Assembly: GCA_018292915.2 (NCBI GenBank)
Contig: JACVVK020000001.1
Coordinates: forward strand, 1,475,001-1,539,000
Direction: 5' to 3'
Length of the DNA: 64,000 nucleotides
Source: Batillaria attramentaria
Lineage: Eukaryota > Mollusca > Gastropoda > Batillariidae
This document shows positions 1 to 10,200 of this stretch, one piece after another. Both the position numbers and the translations under genes were made by a program. The notes under the pieces are model-generated. The model did no database searches. It was given only the letters and a program-made list of their open reading frames with translations, and had not been told where the DNA came from. Each line of letters opens with the position of its first letter. Position 1 is the first letter of the stretch.

Positions 1-98
1 AAGCTTCTCGCCCCAGTGCTTCAGGTGATAGAAGTCGCAGACCCTGTCGCCTTTCAGGGGCATCTCCACTTCGTACGCTGTGCACAAATCTCCGCTTC
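1..98 (-). CDS. S1 protease exon 6, truncated by the window edge
   Basis: Enters in phase 1 after TTCATACAG and stays open to base 1. It reads [20 protein letters not shown] followed by [12 protein letters not shown], matching the region after the GWG strand (LQ-x-V-x-V-P-x-x-x-x-x-C). Third positions are GC-rich, as expected for coding sequence. Confidence 0.75.
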
Positions 99-1266
99 CT
101 GTATGAACACAGCGCAAAACAAACTTGCGTGATGTCATTTGGTTAAAGTGTCTTTAGAAGCACCAAGGGCTTGATAAGCACAGTCGCCTATCATGTCAGT
201 TATCTCTGGTGCTCTAAGATAGTATGCCGATGCCTCACAGGGATAATAGACGACTCCACCTGGCAAGCCCCGAGGCTTGGATATAAACACCGTGACCATG
301 GACTTGATTCGCACAGTAGCCTGTAATCCTGTGTCAGTGTTGTATCTGGTGTTTTATATGTTGTTTTTGTTGTTTATTTACTCTGTTGTTTATAAACAAA
401 ATGACACAATCTTTTTTCCCAACACAGTCACAACCTTTATTGACAAAGTCATGCAATTCAAAGATGAGACTTAAAAATTGACTGAGATACACTCATTTGA
501 ATGGAAGCATGGGTGATATTTTTACCCACGGGGTATGGCGAAGGTTAAGAGAGCATGCCGATGCCTCACAGGGATAATAGACGACTCCATTCGGCAAGCC
601 CCGAGGTCAAACCCCTTTACTCTGCCCTGTATTAGCAAAATACAGTACGCCCATGACGTCATTGTATGGGAAAAGGGGTGATTTCAAGATGAAAGGGTTT
701 GACGTAATGGTCGTTTTCCCTCAAATCACGTCAATGGACTTACGGCTTCTTTTTTTTTTTTTTTTTTTTTTTTCATGTTTCAGTCATATCAAACTGCATG
801 TGCTTCCCTCGTTGCAGTGTCTGGCAAATAGTTTGCCAGTCCATGCCACGTGTCGTGCTCATTACGCCGCGGCACGCGATTGGCTGAATTCCGGGGGCTC
901 GCCCCTTGTGACTGACAGGAGTGCAGTCGTCTATTGTTACGCATACCAATAATTACCTGTCGTCAGAGTGAGAACTTTCAACTTTCTGAGAGCATTTTGT
1001 CTGTACAGGAATACTTGTCAGTACTTGTCTTGTTTTCAAGAGCAGTCTGAAAACGTTCCTCTTCCGCAAAGCCTATCAGTAATTTCCTCAGCCGCGTGCT
1101 GGTCCTTGTTGCTCGAGCGGCGTGAGGCCACAAACTATTAACACCAGTTATTTTAACTAGTCAGTTTCACCAGCGTACGTCTGTTCATCGTTGTGTAATG
1201 TGCGCGAGTGTGAGTGAGTGATAGGCGCATTGAGTTTTATTTAAAGAAATGCGCCCTAGAAATACC

Positions 1267-1303
<37 letters not shown>

Positions 1304-2681
1304 AGAATACATTTCATATCTGACCGTCATCAGGGCACTTCCAGCCGACCGCGCTGCACCGCAATCCTCTCGTGAAGTTGGAACTGTGCAGCGGAAGGGA
1401 GGGTAGCGATACAGGATGGCCACCGGGGAGCTGCGTCATATTTCTGTCCAAACGAACCAGCGCGATGTCGCCTAATACCTTCTCTGAAAAAAAAAGTGAG
1501 TTGTCATGTAATTCTGACAAGTGGAAAATCTTGAAGAGGAGGAGGTGGTGGTGACTGTGGTGGTGGTGGTTGTAGTGGTGGTGGTGGTTTATGATGTGAC
1601 CTCATTTATCATTTAACATGGAACCCCCAGGGTAAGCGAAAGAGAGGACGGCCGAGGAACACCTGGCGACGCGATCTCGAGGCAGACACCAGGAAGATGG
1701 GATACACCTGGAGACAATTGGAGACAATGGCCCAGGACAGAGGAGGACTCTGGCGGACTGTTGTAGGCGGCCTATACCCCAGTAAGGGGTGGCGGGCCTA
1801 AGTACGTAAGTAAGTCATATGTGTTGGTAATGTTAGGTGAGACGTATTTTGTCCACCAGGAAGGCGTTAACTGTCAGTGACGGAAACACGGGAAATGGGC
1901 TCCCCCCCCCCCCCCCCATACCATGTCGGTAATCGATTCCTCCAACCTTAAAACTGCGAACCAACTACTCTGTTTAACTCATCCGGGACAGGAGACTTCG
2001 ACCAAAGGTTCAGGCATGCATCGCCCACATACACATTTGCTCATCATTTTTTCATTAAGCACACAAAATGCCAAGCGTGTGTGTGTTTTCAATGAAGCTT
2101 GCTAAAGAGGTTTGTTTACATAATTATTTGTTTTGTTTCATAACTTTCATGGCTGCAGGCCCAGGCCAGCACAGCGATAAGGCAGCCGGCAGTCCCGGCC
2201 ACAACAGAGTTAATTTGCATTTGGGGATTACAGTCCTAATCATGTCGACTGGCTACAAGTTCAAAGAACGTCAAAGAACTGGACAGATTTGCCATCCCAG
2301 CCTTCCTCTGCCACCCCTCATTCCTACCCGATCCGTGGAGCAGCCAACGGTTTTCACAACACGTTCACTGGGAGACAAGGCTTACCTCTGTTATAATGGG
2401 GATGGCGAATGACATGCTCAACGCCGGCGGTCACAACAGGCCGTTTGATGTCCTTGTCTCCTGCTCCTCTTTCATCTGGCGGCTATTCGAAGGACAAGAA
2501 AACAAATTTAGGTAGAGGGAAATCCGTCTTGCTGCTTTTACTCATGATTTCACGTTAAAACACGCACGCACACGTGAACGTGCGCGCGCGCGCGCACGCA
2601 CACACACACACGCACACACACACACACACGCACGCACGCGCACGCACGCACGCGCGCACACGCACGCACGCACGCACACAC

Positions 2682-2766
<85 letters not shown>

Positions 2767-5700
2767 CATGCAGGCACGCACGCACGCACACACACCTGGA
2801 ATCCGTGTTCAGAGAAGCGAACTGTCCACTTTTCGAGGTCTGCACCCCCGGCCTGTCTGCAGATTAGAAAACATTTTGTTTTACCCGCACACAAAAAAAT
2901 AATAAATCGCTGAACAGTTCAATAAAGTAATTCTAGGGGAAAAGGGTCACGGCAGTAATCGTAGAACTCACAGAAGTAACTTTCCTTAATTCCTGTGTTT
3001 GGAAGATTTTTTTTTTTACATACATACATACATACATACATATGTGCATACTTACATACATACATACATACATACATCATACATACATACATACATACGT
3101 ACATACGTACGTACGTACGTACGTACGTACATACATACATACATACATACATACATACATACATACATACATACATACATACATACATACATACATACAT
3201 ACATAGTTACTAAAACATTAATTAATACTCCATTATTTCATGAAGTTCATATAATCCATTCATTCATATGCTTTGCAATATACTTTTCTAAGTCATGTCT
3301 TTCCTTTAACTTTTTTTTTCTCAGAAAGTGTGAAATCAGGTTGTGTATTGTTCCATTTTACATTTCAGAGGAAGAAAGAAATAACGATCTGTTGTGACCA
3401 CACTGAGCACCGCAGCAGCCGGAACAGCAATCGTAGAATTTGAATGTTTGTCCACTCGCGCGGAAAAGTATAAGCAACATTGTATCGCATTAAGAGCTGT
3501 ACTTATCATGAAGATAGAGTATTTAGGGCGCACAGGTGCACGCACGGGCGAAACTGTTCCAAAACATGAGTTGGCTCAGCAAAGATGGAATTATCCCGTT
3601 TTAACTTACGATAAAATGAAACACAGTTGTAAATATTCAAAATTCAGTACCTGGGCTGGGCTGAGCTGAGCTGCTGACCCCTTCGCACTAAGTGACCAGG
3701 GCATTGTGTCAGTTGATGTTGTTCAGGGTGTGAGTGAATGCGGGTAGTTCACGTGAGCGTGCGTGTAGGGATAAACCCCTGGCTGACATGAGCAGTTCGG
3801 CTTAAGTAGTACAGCAGCAGCAGCAGCAGGGCAAGCAGCATCAGTACATGCAGTGCTAGCAGTAGTAGTGGAACATTCTCATTAGATCAGCCTCGTTTTA
3901 GCTCGACTCGCGTTTTGAGTCAGCGTAATAATATAATATGCTCATTGATAATTATTATAGGCGTTTTTATCCCAAATAGTTGGCTCAAAGCGACGCGAGC
4001 TAAACCAAACACGCACGCTCACGTGAATCACTCGCATTCTCTCACACATTGGACATAAACACATTACGATCACGTGGTGCCGCGACGGGCCAGCTCAGCA
4101 ATTTAAGTTTCGGAATTTTAGAATTGCATTTATTTTTAGATTTTGTGGGCTGAACATTTCCAGAGCAGAGGGTGAGGAAGCCGGAGTACCCGGAGAGAAC
4201 CCCCGACGGTCGGCCCGAATGTACGGTGCCACATACGAGAAAGAAAAATTCTTCGCCCCGGCTGGGACTCGAACCTGACCTCTCGCATTGGTGACTAAGT
4301 CTTAACACTAAACCACCGACCGCCCCGCCAGTATACTTACGCTCAGTTGGTATAGTTCGTCCGTTAGGGGGTGCAAATGTATACCAGTCAATTCCGTCGA
4401 TATTTCGGCATCAACAGTCATTCACTAACGGGGGCGGCTGTATGCCCGCAATGCGGGAGGGGGTGCAAAATTTTAATGTACTCCAGGGTCTGGCGAGGTG
4501 AAGTCACGTGGCCGCTGACTTCGTTCTACGAATTTACTTTATGCGAAATATCGACGGAATTGACTGGCATGTATTTGCACCCCCTAACGGGTGGCAAGGC
4601 AAGAGCAGCCATGGTCATGCTCAAGAACATGTGGGCAGCAAAAGTTATCAGCCTAAGAACCAAACTTCGCATCTTCAACTCCAACGTAAAGTCAGTTCTG
4701 CGGCTCTATGGATGCGATACATGGAGTACAACAAAGACGATGTAACAGACGGAAGATCCAGACATTTTTCAACACCTGTCTGAGGCGCATCTTCAACATC
4801 CGATGGCCAGAGAAGATCCGGAACGAAGAGCTGTGGGAGCGAGCGGGGCAGGAACCAGTGGCCAAACTGATCCTGCGGCGGAAGTGGGGCTGGATTGGAC
4901 ACACCCTCAGGAAGCCAGCATCTAGCACCACACGCCAAGCCCTGACATGGAACCCGCAGGGGAAGAGGAAGAGACAGCCGGCCTCGCAACAGCTGAAGGC
5001 GGGACACTGAGGCAGTGTTAAGCAAGCAGGGGACCGACTGGTTTGGAGTGGCAAGAACAGCCCAGAACAGTGGGCTATGGCGAAGGGTCGTCGAAGGCCT
5101 GTGCTCCACAGGGAGCCATGGGCCTAAGTAAGTAAGTAACGGGCGAACTACACCAACTGAGCCATACTTACTCGTCAACTGAGCCATACTTACTCGTCAA
5201 CTGAGCCATACTTACTCGTCAACTGAGCCATACTTACTCGTCAACTGAGCCATACTTACTCGTCAACGGAGCCATACTTACTCGTCAACTGAGCCATACT
5301 TACTCGTCAACTGAGCCATACTTACTCGTCAACTGAGCCATACTTACTCGTCAACTGAGCCATACTTACTCGTCAAAACAGTGGGAGGCGGTGAGAACCC
5401 ACTGTGGTTTGATGAGCGAACCGGCGCAGTGGTGACGATGGTAGATGCCGTTGTCCTTGTGCTGTTTCAGCATCAGTGCCACCACCCACGACCACGAATC
5501 GACGTGAAGGTTGGCGTACTCGTGCTCTTCTGTTGTGCTGGGCACTGAGTAATGATAACGATAGTAATAATACTAAAACAATAAAATTAATTTCTAGGGC
5601 GCTATTTCTAGAACACAACATTTACGCAACTAACACCCCCCCCCCCCCCACCACCACCACCACCACCACCCAAACAAAAACAAAAAAGTGAATGATCGTG

Positions 5701-6239
5701 TGCTTAAAAAAGCAACTTTCAAGGGAAACCATTCTCGCCTCTTGTTGCTTTCAAGTTTTGAAGTGCTACATGTAAGAGGGACGTATATGCGACAAGTTTA
5801 AGGTGTTACTCGTGTCTTTTTCTAATATAAAACCTCTAATTTGTTGCCATAAATACTGCTTGCTTCTTTAAGGTGCATGTGTAGGCGGCTTGAAAGTTCC
5901 GAAACTTACCTCTCTTGCGTTACCCGAACGTCTACTTCTGACAGCTGTTCCTTTAAGTTTACGTTAATTTCGGTTATTCCGGTTTTTCCGTGTGGGTCTC
6001 CTAAGGTTAAATTGCATTCGTAAGCCTGGTGCTGGGCTTAATGATAGTGGAAGTGAGACAATAACCTTATAGCTTTCAACATAGTTTGAGAGTTCGTGAT
6101 GTTGACGGAAGAGGTCTGTGCTACAGACAGTAAAGATTGTATTGATTTGCATCCGACCTGCTCTTGCAGAGGCCACTGGAAGAAGCGTAGACAACGCGCA
6201 CAAAAAAGCCAGCAATAGCAACAGGGCTCCTCTCTCCAT
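1..6239 (-). CDS. Secreted trypsin-like (S1) serine protease, partial at left edge
   Basis: Spliced gene read on the minus strand. Coding exons are 6239-6158, 5544-5370, 2856-2796, 2482-2386, 1483-1325 and 98 to beyond base 1. Phases join without a break (1,2,0,1,1). The product starts with a hydrophobic signal peptide. It then shows S1 landmarks: CAGSLI and WVLTASHC (catalytic His), [30 protein letters not shown] (catalytic Asp) and SAVGWKC. The exon with the catalytic Ser lies left of the window. The usual R/IVGG activation cleavage motif is not seen before the protease domain; the residues there read [16 protein letters not shown], so activation may be atypical. The substrate cannot be deduced. 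Introns carry LINE tails, SINEs, microsatellites and a tandem array of splice donors. The S1 family call is firm; the subfamily is unknown. Confidence 0.85.
224..610. repeat. Direct repeat pair of about 60 bp
   Basis: The segments at about 224-285 and 551-610 share ATGCCGATGCCTCACAGGGA and ATAGACGACTCCA with GCAAGCCCCGAGG. A diverged inverted copy lies at about 890-945. They flank an AT-rich stretch with no convincing gene. Confidence 0.6.
620..745 (+). repeat. Fragment of the TGACGTCA-bearing inverted-repeat family
   Basis: Shares CCATGACGTCATT and GGGAAAAGGGG with copies at 36330-36420 and 58534-59050. A T-run follows. Confidence 0.5.
1020..1305 (+). mobile_element. LINE 3' tail with (ATT)n end
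   Basis: A short frame [13 protein letters not shown] ends in a stop near 1080, resembling the last residues of CR1/Jockey-type RT ORFs. A 3' region rich in GCGC motifs and an (ATT)n tail at 1269-1302 follow. Confidence 0.5.
1325..1483 (-). CDS. S1 protease exon 5: catalytic Asp
   Basis: The acceptor is a T-run followed by CAG; the donor is G|GTCAGA. It encodes [12 protein letters not shown] (catalytic Asp) and [11 protein letters not shown], equivalent to the VTGWG strand. One possible N-glycosylation site is NFT. A LINE (ATT)n tail ends only about 20 bp past the donor. Confidence 0.85.
1620..1815 (+). mobile_element. RTE-like LINE 3' tail fragment
   Basis: Reads [20 protein letters not shown] and then [16 protein letters not shown], the same C-terminal RT end as the copy at 4591-5135, and ends in an (AAGT)n-like tail. 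Confidence 0.65.
2386..2482 (-). CDS. S1 protease exon 4
   Basis: Phase 0 in after TTCGAATAG, phase 1 out at G|GTAAGC. It encodes 32 residues ending [12 protein letters not shown], matching the conserved I-x-H-P-x-Y strand just before the catalytic Asp. Confidence 0.75.
2545..2795. repeat. Complex (CA)n/(CG)-rich microsatellite
   Basis: About 250 bp of alternating CA and CGCA repeats, directly abutting the donor of protease exon 3. The long ORFs across it on both strands are repeat artefacts. Confidence 0.95.
2796..2856 (-). CDS. S1 protease exon 3
   Basis: A 61-nt exon, phase 2 in and phase 0 out, encoding [20 protein letters not shown], the segment that follows the His loop in S1 proteases. 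Its donor GTGTGT is the first repeat of a (GT)n tract about 250 bp long. Confidence 0.75.
3017..3205. repeat. (CATA)n/(CGTA)n tetranucleotide repeat
   Basis: About 190 bp of CATA units with a central block of CGTA units, in intron 2 of the protease. Confidence 0.95.
3640..3815 (+). mobile_element. Diverged 3' part of SINE family B
   Basis: Shows the GAGCTG-CTGACCCCTTCGCAC segment and GTGTGAGTGAATGCGGG followed by CACGTGAGCGTGCGTG, matching the 3' half of family B. The head is missing. Confidence 0.4.
3936..4324 (-). mobile_element. tRNA-derived SINE, family B (minus copy)
   Basis: On the minus strand it opens with a tRNA-like head (box A GGTTTAGTGTTAAGAC, box B GGTTCGAGTCCC), then the family body (CTCTCCGGGTACTCCGGCTT, CAATTTAGAATT-like part) and the GCGCC tail. 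The same family occurs at 20227, 41282 and 45255. Confidence 0.8.
4363..4590. mobile_element. Fold-back MITE-like element
   Basis: Arms of about 45 bp at 4363-4411 and 4541-4590 are near-perfect reverse complements; both contain ATATCGACGGAATTGACTGG or its complement with small differences. A further inverted pair, 4344-4369 and 5136-5160, encloses this element plus the adjacent LINE tail. No ORF. Confidence 0.6.
4591..5135 (+). mobile_element. RTE-like LINE 3' end (reverse transcriptase C-terminus)
   Basis: Frameshifted reading frames encode [20 protein letters not shown], then [20 protein letters not shown] and [20 protein letters not shown]. These are typical of the C-terminal end of LINE reverse transcriptases. 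The element ends in a short (TAAG)n tail near 5120-5135. It is 5'-truncated and decayed, within intron 2 of the protease. Confidence 0.75.
5153..5376 (-). repeat. 22-bp tandem array carrying ten copies of a 5' splice site
   Basis: About 10.2 copies of a 22-bp unit. On the minus strand each unit contains GACGAGTAAGTATGGCTCAG. The copy at 5357-5376 spans the exon 2/intron junction, so every later copy repeats the donor GA|GTAAGT and also an AG usable as an acceptor. One unit differs by one base near 5265. Confidence 0.95.
5370..5544 (-). CDS. S1 protease exon 2: catalytic His
   Basis: Begins after ACTCAG in phase 1 and ends phase 2 at GA|GTAAGT. It encodes about 58 residues including [20 protein letters not shown], where the His of ASHC is the catalytic base and the two Cys form the conserved His-loop disulfide. 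The donor is the first unit of the 22-bp tandem array that follows. Confidence 0.85.
6158..6239 (-). CDS. S1 protease exon 1: signal peptide
   Basis: Starts at ATG 6239 ([20 protein letters not shown]) and ends phase 1 at a GTCGGA donor. The basic n-region, long Leu/Ala core and small-residue cleavage zone (PVASARA) are a typical secretory signal. An in-frame upstream ATG would add MFLRLQ. Confidence 0.75.
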
Positions 6240-6401
6240 CTGCAATCGTAAAAACAACTGCGACCAAGAGAAGGCCCTTTGGCAAACACGTCATCTCAGT
6301 TGTTGTTGTTGTAGGGGTGGTTGTTTGTTGTTGTTGTTGTTGTCGTCGACGTCGTCGTCGTTTTGTCTTGTCTTCTAAATAGTATACCTCGGTTAGTGTA
6401 G

Positions 6402-6545
6402 GGGAGCCGGGACAGCCGATTGGTAGAGCGTTGGACTCGGGTCCCGGTTGGGGCCAAATATTTGTGCTGACCATTTTCTCGTTGCCCCGTCTTTTATGTC
6501 ACCCTCGCGTGGTGGAAAAGGACGTTACACGCCCAAACACCCACC
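6402..6545 (+). mobile_element. tRNA-like SINE head, family C
   Basis: GGGAGCCGGGACAGCCGATT followed by GGTAGAGCGTTGGACTCGGG and TTTGTGCTGACCATTTTCTC. It shares its body with the minus copy at 22296-22412. A true tRNA cloverleaf is not formed. Confidence 0.6.
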
Positions 6546-6967
6546 CCACCCACTCGGTTAGTGTATCGATTTCCTTACAGCCGCCACCAACTATTCTTTG
6601 CCCACCCCCACGAAATCCTCATCCCCAGCAAAACACTTTGAAACTGGTGGACGTAAAATGCGGTTACTATGATATTACCTTGCAGTTAACTGTTATACGT
6701 TGCTCATACACAAGCTCTCAGTGCATCTCGTGGGGTTTCCTTCAAGTGGTAAAGTAAATTAAAATTACCGATACTCACTGCCGCAGCGTAGAGCTTGCTG
6801 AGGGCGTAAATCTCTGTGGAAATTCAGCCGTTTGACAAAATATAATCGCGAGGCTCGTCTCATCTGCTAGCACAGGCCATCAACACCTCCTCGGTTGAAT
6901 GTTACCGACACGTTCACAATGTGTACATGTCATCACCTTGTCTTTTGTCCGTTGCTCAGTATAGTAC

Positions 6968-7028
<61 letters not shown>
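6968..7028. repeat. (CA)n microsatellite
   Basis: About 30 uninterrupted CA units. Confidence 0.95.
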
Positions 7029-7029
<1 letters not shown>

Positions 7030-7046
7030 AGAGAGGACCGCCAAGA

Positions 7047-7439
7047 TTACTTTATACTTGAACTGATGAGGTTTGCGACGATGTGGCCATCCGTGAGGTT
7101 CGTGACTCTGTGGACGATTGAGTCGGTCGTGAGGCTTGTGCTGAGGCTGAACGTTGGGTGCGTGGCGCGTTGGTTGTTCGTGACGTTGATGTGGTTGTGA
7201 TTCATCGTGAGGTCCGTGAGGCTGAAGTCGGTCATGAGGTTTGTCGTGGTGACGTCGTCCGTCAGGTTCTTGTCGATGAGGTTGTTCGTGACCTTCATGT
7301 GGTTGGCAGTTATAGTGAGGTTCGTGAGTAAGAAGTCGGTCGTGAGACTTGTGCTGTTGAGGTCGTTCGTCCGATTCGTGACGCTGAGGTGGTTCGTGAC
7401 GTGCACGTGGTTAACTCCTAACTGCCCGCGGACCCCCAC
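7047..7439 (-). repeat. Degenerate tandem repeat with an open Asn/Thr-rich frame
   Basis: Three units of about 105-115 bp start near 7094, 7209 and 7316, built from a GTGAGGTTCGTGA-type motif. The minus strand is open for 130 codons and Asn/Thr-rich (LTNLTITANHMKVTNNLIDK). No family is recognised. The open frame is probably a by-product of the repeat. Confidence 0.6.
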
Positions 7440-7482
7440 CCCCTGCCCACTCTATATGACAAGACTTACCGAAACTCACAAC

Positions 7483-7670
7483 AGTTTGGGGGAGTCGGTG
7501 GCTCAACGGTTTGAGCGTTGGACTCGAGATCGAAAGGTCCCGGGTTCGAATCCCGACAGGGTCAAAATTTGTACAGACCTTTTTCACGTTGCCCCACTTC
7601 CACTGACTGTGAACTGGATCTGTTTGTGTAACTTGTCCATTACAGTCAAGGATACATAAACTGTGGCCGA
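7483..7670 (+). mobile_element. tRNA-like SINE head, family C relative
   Basis: GGGGGAGTCGGTGGCTCAAC, then TTGAGCGTTGGACTCGAGAT and box B GGGTTCGAATCCCGACAGGG. The TTTGTACAGACCTTTTTCACGTT-like body follows, as in family C. Confidence 0.6.
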
Positions 7671-8050
7671 CCTGGCAGTCTGACTGGATTGTAAAAGTGT
7701 TCAGCTGGACTGTACAGTTAGGGTAGTTATCTCCATCCTACATAACCTGCCCCCTAGGGCCGTCTGCAATCACCTCGTTGTGGCGTGGACGATAAACCCC
7801 AGCTAACCAACCAACCAACTCACAACAGCACTTAAACGGCACTAGACAGCACTCAACAGCACTATTACGCAAGGCGTGGGCAGTTTCAACGAGTTTTCCA
7901 CGCTCGACGACCGCCTGCACGCAGTAGGTTGCATAATCTCTCATAATCCCTTGGTCTGCTCAGGGCAGTCTTGTGTATTGACCTGACTGAGTGGCAACGG
8001 CGCTTCGCCGCTGTGCAAAGTCCTGTAGCTCACCGTCTAACGGGTTATGC

Positions 8051-8130
8051 AGATTAATAATAATAATAATAAATTGCTTTTATAAAGCGCAGTATCCCAG
8101 CAGACGCTGGCTCAGAGCGCTGTACAAATA
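8051..8130 (-). mobile_element. Retroposon 3' tail (minus)
   Basis: On the minus strand it reads AGCGCTCTGAGCCAGCGTCT, then a GCGC...TATAAAAGCAATTT end and an (ATT)n tail, as in other retroposon ends in this window. Confidence 0.45.
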
Positions 8131-8834
8131 CACACATAAAAATATTATGGAGAAAGACACACACACACACACACACACACGATTACATAATCAGTCTCTC
8201 TCCATCCCGAATTGCCACTCAACTCGGCCGTGGAGCGCTACCGGCTGGGTAGCTTCCTTTGATTACGTAGGCTGGGTAGCTTCCTTTGATTGAAAAACGT
8301 TGTCTGATTGGCCATACCATTTCCACGGGTATATGTCGTTTTTCACATACCCGTTTCCAATATCCAACACACTAGCCGATGAACTGACTGGACAAGAGGC
8401 TGAACAAAGACACTGCCGCCCGAATGCAGATGTTCTTCTTGTGTGTTGCTGCTGTAAGTTCCGGGTCTGTGAAACAGGTATGTGAAAAATGACACGTCCT
8501 TTGCGGCCAGTTGGCGGCGCCTCAGTTGTCAGTCGACAGCCCATGCTTTGTCTGGATTTCGGCTTCTTTGATGATAGCGGCTATACGAGTGACGAGTTGC
8601 ATGACAGCCCGAGTCGAGACAAAATTAATATTGACTTGATAGTGTCATAGTTGTGAAATAATATTATTAGGCGTCAAATAATTAGATATGCCTACACCTC
8701 CACCGCATGCACACAGATCCTCATTGACAGTATCACTAATTTGACACCACAGTTCAGCTTAGCCACAGGCTTACGAACTTATTTTCGTGCATGGGTACTA
8801 TAAATATCTGGTATATAAAGAAGTAGATCGCATT

Positions 8835-8836
<2 letters not shown>

Positions 8837-8880
<44 letters not shown>
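8837..8880. repeat. (GT)n microsatellite
   Basis: About 22 GT units. Confidence 0.95.
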
Positions 8881-8881
<1 letters not shown>

Positions 8882-9059
8882 ACCCCTCATGGTCAGTCAC
8901 ATGTGGTTTCACATGCTCGTTGGTAACGCCAGTGGGAAGTGGTTGGGGCAAGTTGCCTAACGGGACCCATTAGTGTGCCGTTAGCTATTACGTGGCCAAT
9001 ACCCGAACAAGCCAGTGACCGCCATATTCACAAGAGGGTGCGAACTTGACGAGCTGTCT

Positions 9060-9175
9060 GGCTGTCTGGCTAGAGTCGACCGCTCGTCTGAGTGTGATGC
9101 AACGTGCCGTCATGTTGCGCTGGCTAGCCTCGACCGCTCGCCGGAGTGTGATGCAATATGACGGCACGTTGCACC
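9060..9175. repeat. 53-bp tandem duplication with internal inverted repeat
   Basis: CTGGCTAG...CGACCGCTCG and GAGTGTGATGCAA occur at 9066 and 9119. GCAACGTGCCGTCATGTTGC at 9099 pairs with GCAATATGACGGCACGTTGC at about 9151, so the segment can form a hairpin with arms of about 20 bp. Confidence 0.65.
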
Positions 9176-9299
9176 GTCTCTCGGGGCGGACTGCTGGCCG
9201 CGAGGTTGCATAATAGTGCTGTTTAGTGCTGTCAGGGACTTACATAGAAGTCCCTGGTGCTGTCTAGTGCTGTGACGATTTTTTTTCAGGATGTGATTC

Positions 9300-10200
9300 G
9301 TGCGCGGGAGCTTAAGGCCGTTCTTAACCGGGCAGACTTTTGGTTCGCGAACTAGGTTCGGAGAGTACGGCGAACTAGGTTCGCGCACGTTGTTTCTTAA
9401 CCGACCAAATACTTGTGCGGAAACCCTGGTTCGAAATGTTCGGCGAACTAGGTTCGAGGACTGCATAGCGTGTCGTGGGAACCCTCGCGATCCTTTTGCC
9501 GATCCTGCGCTCTGATTGGTTGCTCGGGGAGAGCTGTTGTGCGCATGTACAAACTTGAGGAAAATGGCGGACGGCATCGCGGCTATCGACTCACTTCACA
9601 TTTCCCTCTCTTGCGCTCTTTTCCTCTTATCTCCTCTTCCTCGGCTTCCAAGAGTTCACTCAAAACGATAACTACCGCAAATGCCTGGTCGTCTCGATCT
9701 ACGAAGGCGGCCATTTTGGTTGTTTACGATTGTCTCAACTTCCGAGTCCGCCTTGTTCGGGCGATGACGTATGCATATCATTAACGGTCGGTTAAAGGCC
9801 CTATACGCAGAACTGAGGCTCTGGGGAAAAACTACCGTTTACGAAGGTCTAAGGCTTATTTCCAATTAGAGGGATGTTTCATTTGGCCGCCGCGACCGTT
9901 TTTGTGACTTTGCGGCTTTTAGTATTAGAGAAATACTACTTTCTTTGAGCCTACCCTCCCTTTTCGTCCGGTGACTCGGACGAGTGAGAATCTAAAAATA
10001 GCCACCAACCAGCGCCTCAAGCTGCTGACCGAGACTGAAAGCTATGACGTCACAGTCAGTGAAAACATGGCTCTCGAAGAAGCGAAAGCGAAAATGCGAG
10101 GTATGATTCCAAAGACAACCCGAGAACCCACTCTTGCAAAACCAAAATTCACAAGTTCAGCGAAGAAGCGGCGCCGACATATGCCAGAGCGCGAGTAAAC
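9300..10200 (+). promoter_or_regulatory. CpG-rich promoter-like region
   Basis: CpG density is clearly higher than in the surroundings. AAAATGGCGGAC near 9560 and GGCGGCCATTTTGG near 9706 resemble YY1-type core-promoter motifs. A short open frame near 10067 (MALEEAKAKMR, then a GTATGA donor-like site) could be a first exon of the plus-strand gene that follows. The function is inferred from composition only. Confidence 0.35.
9314..9333. repeat. Left arm of a 20-bp perfect inverted repeat
   Basis: AAGGCCGTTCTTAACCGGGC; its exact reverse complement is at 18775-18794. A weaker related sequence (GGTCGGTTAAAGGCCC) is at about 9788. Confidence 0.7.
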
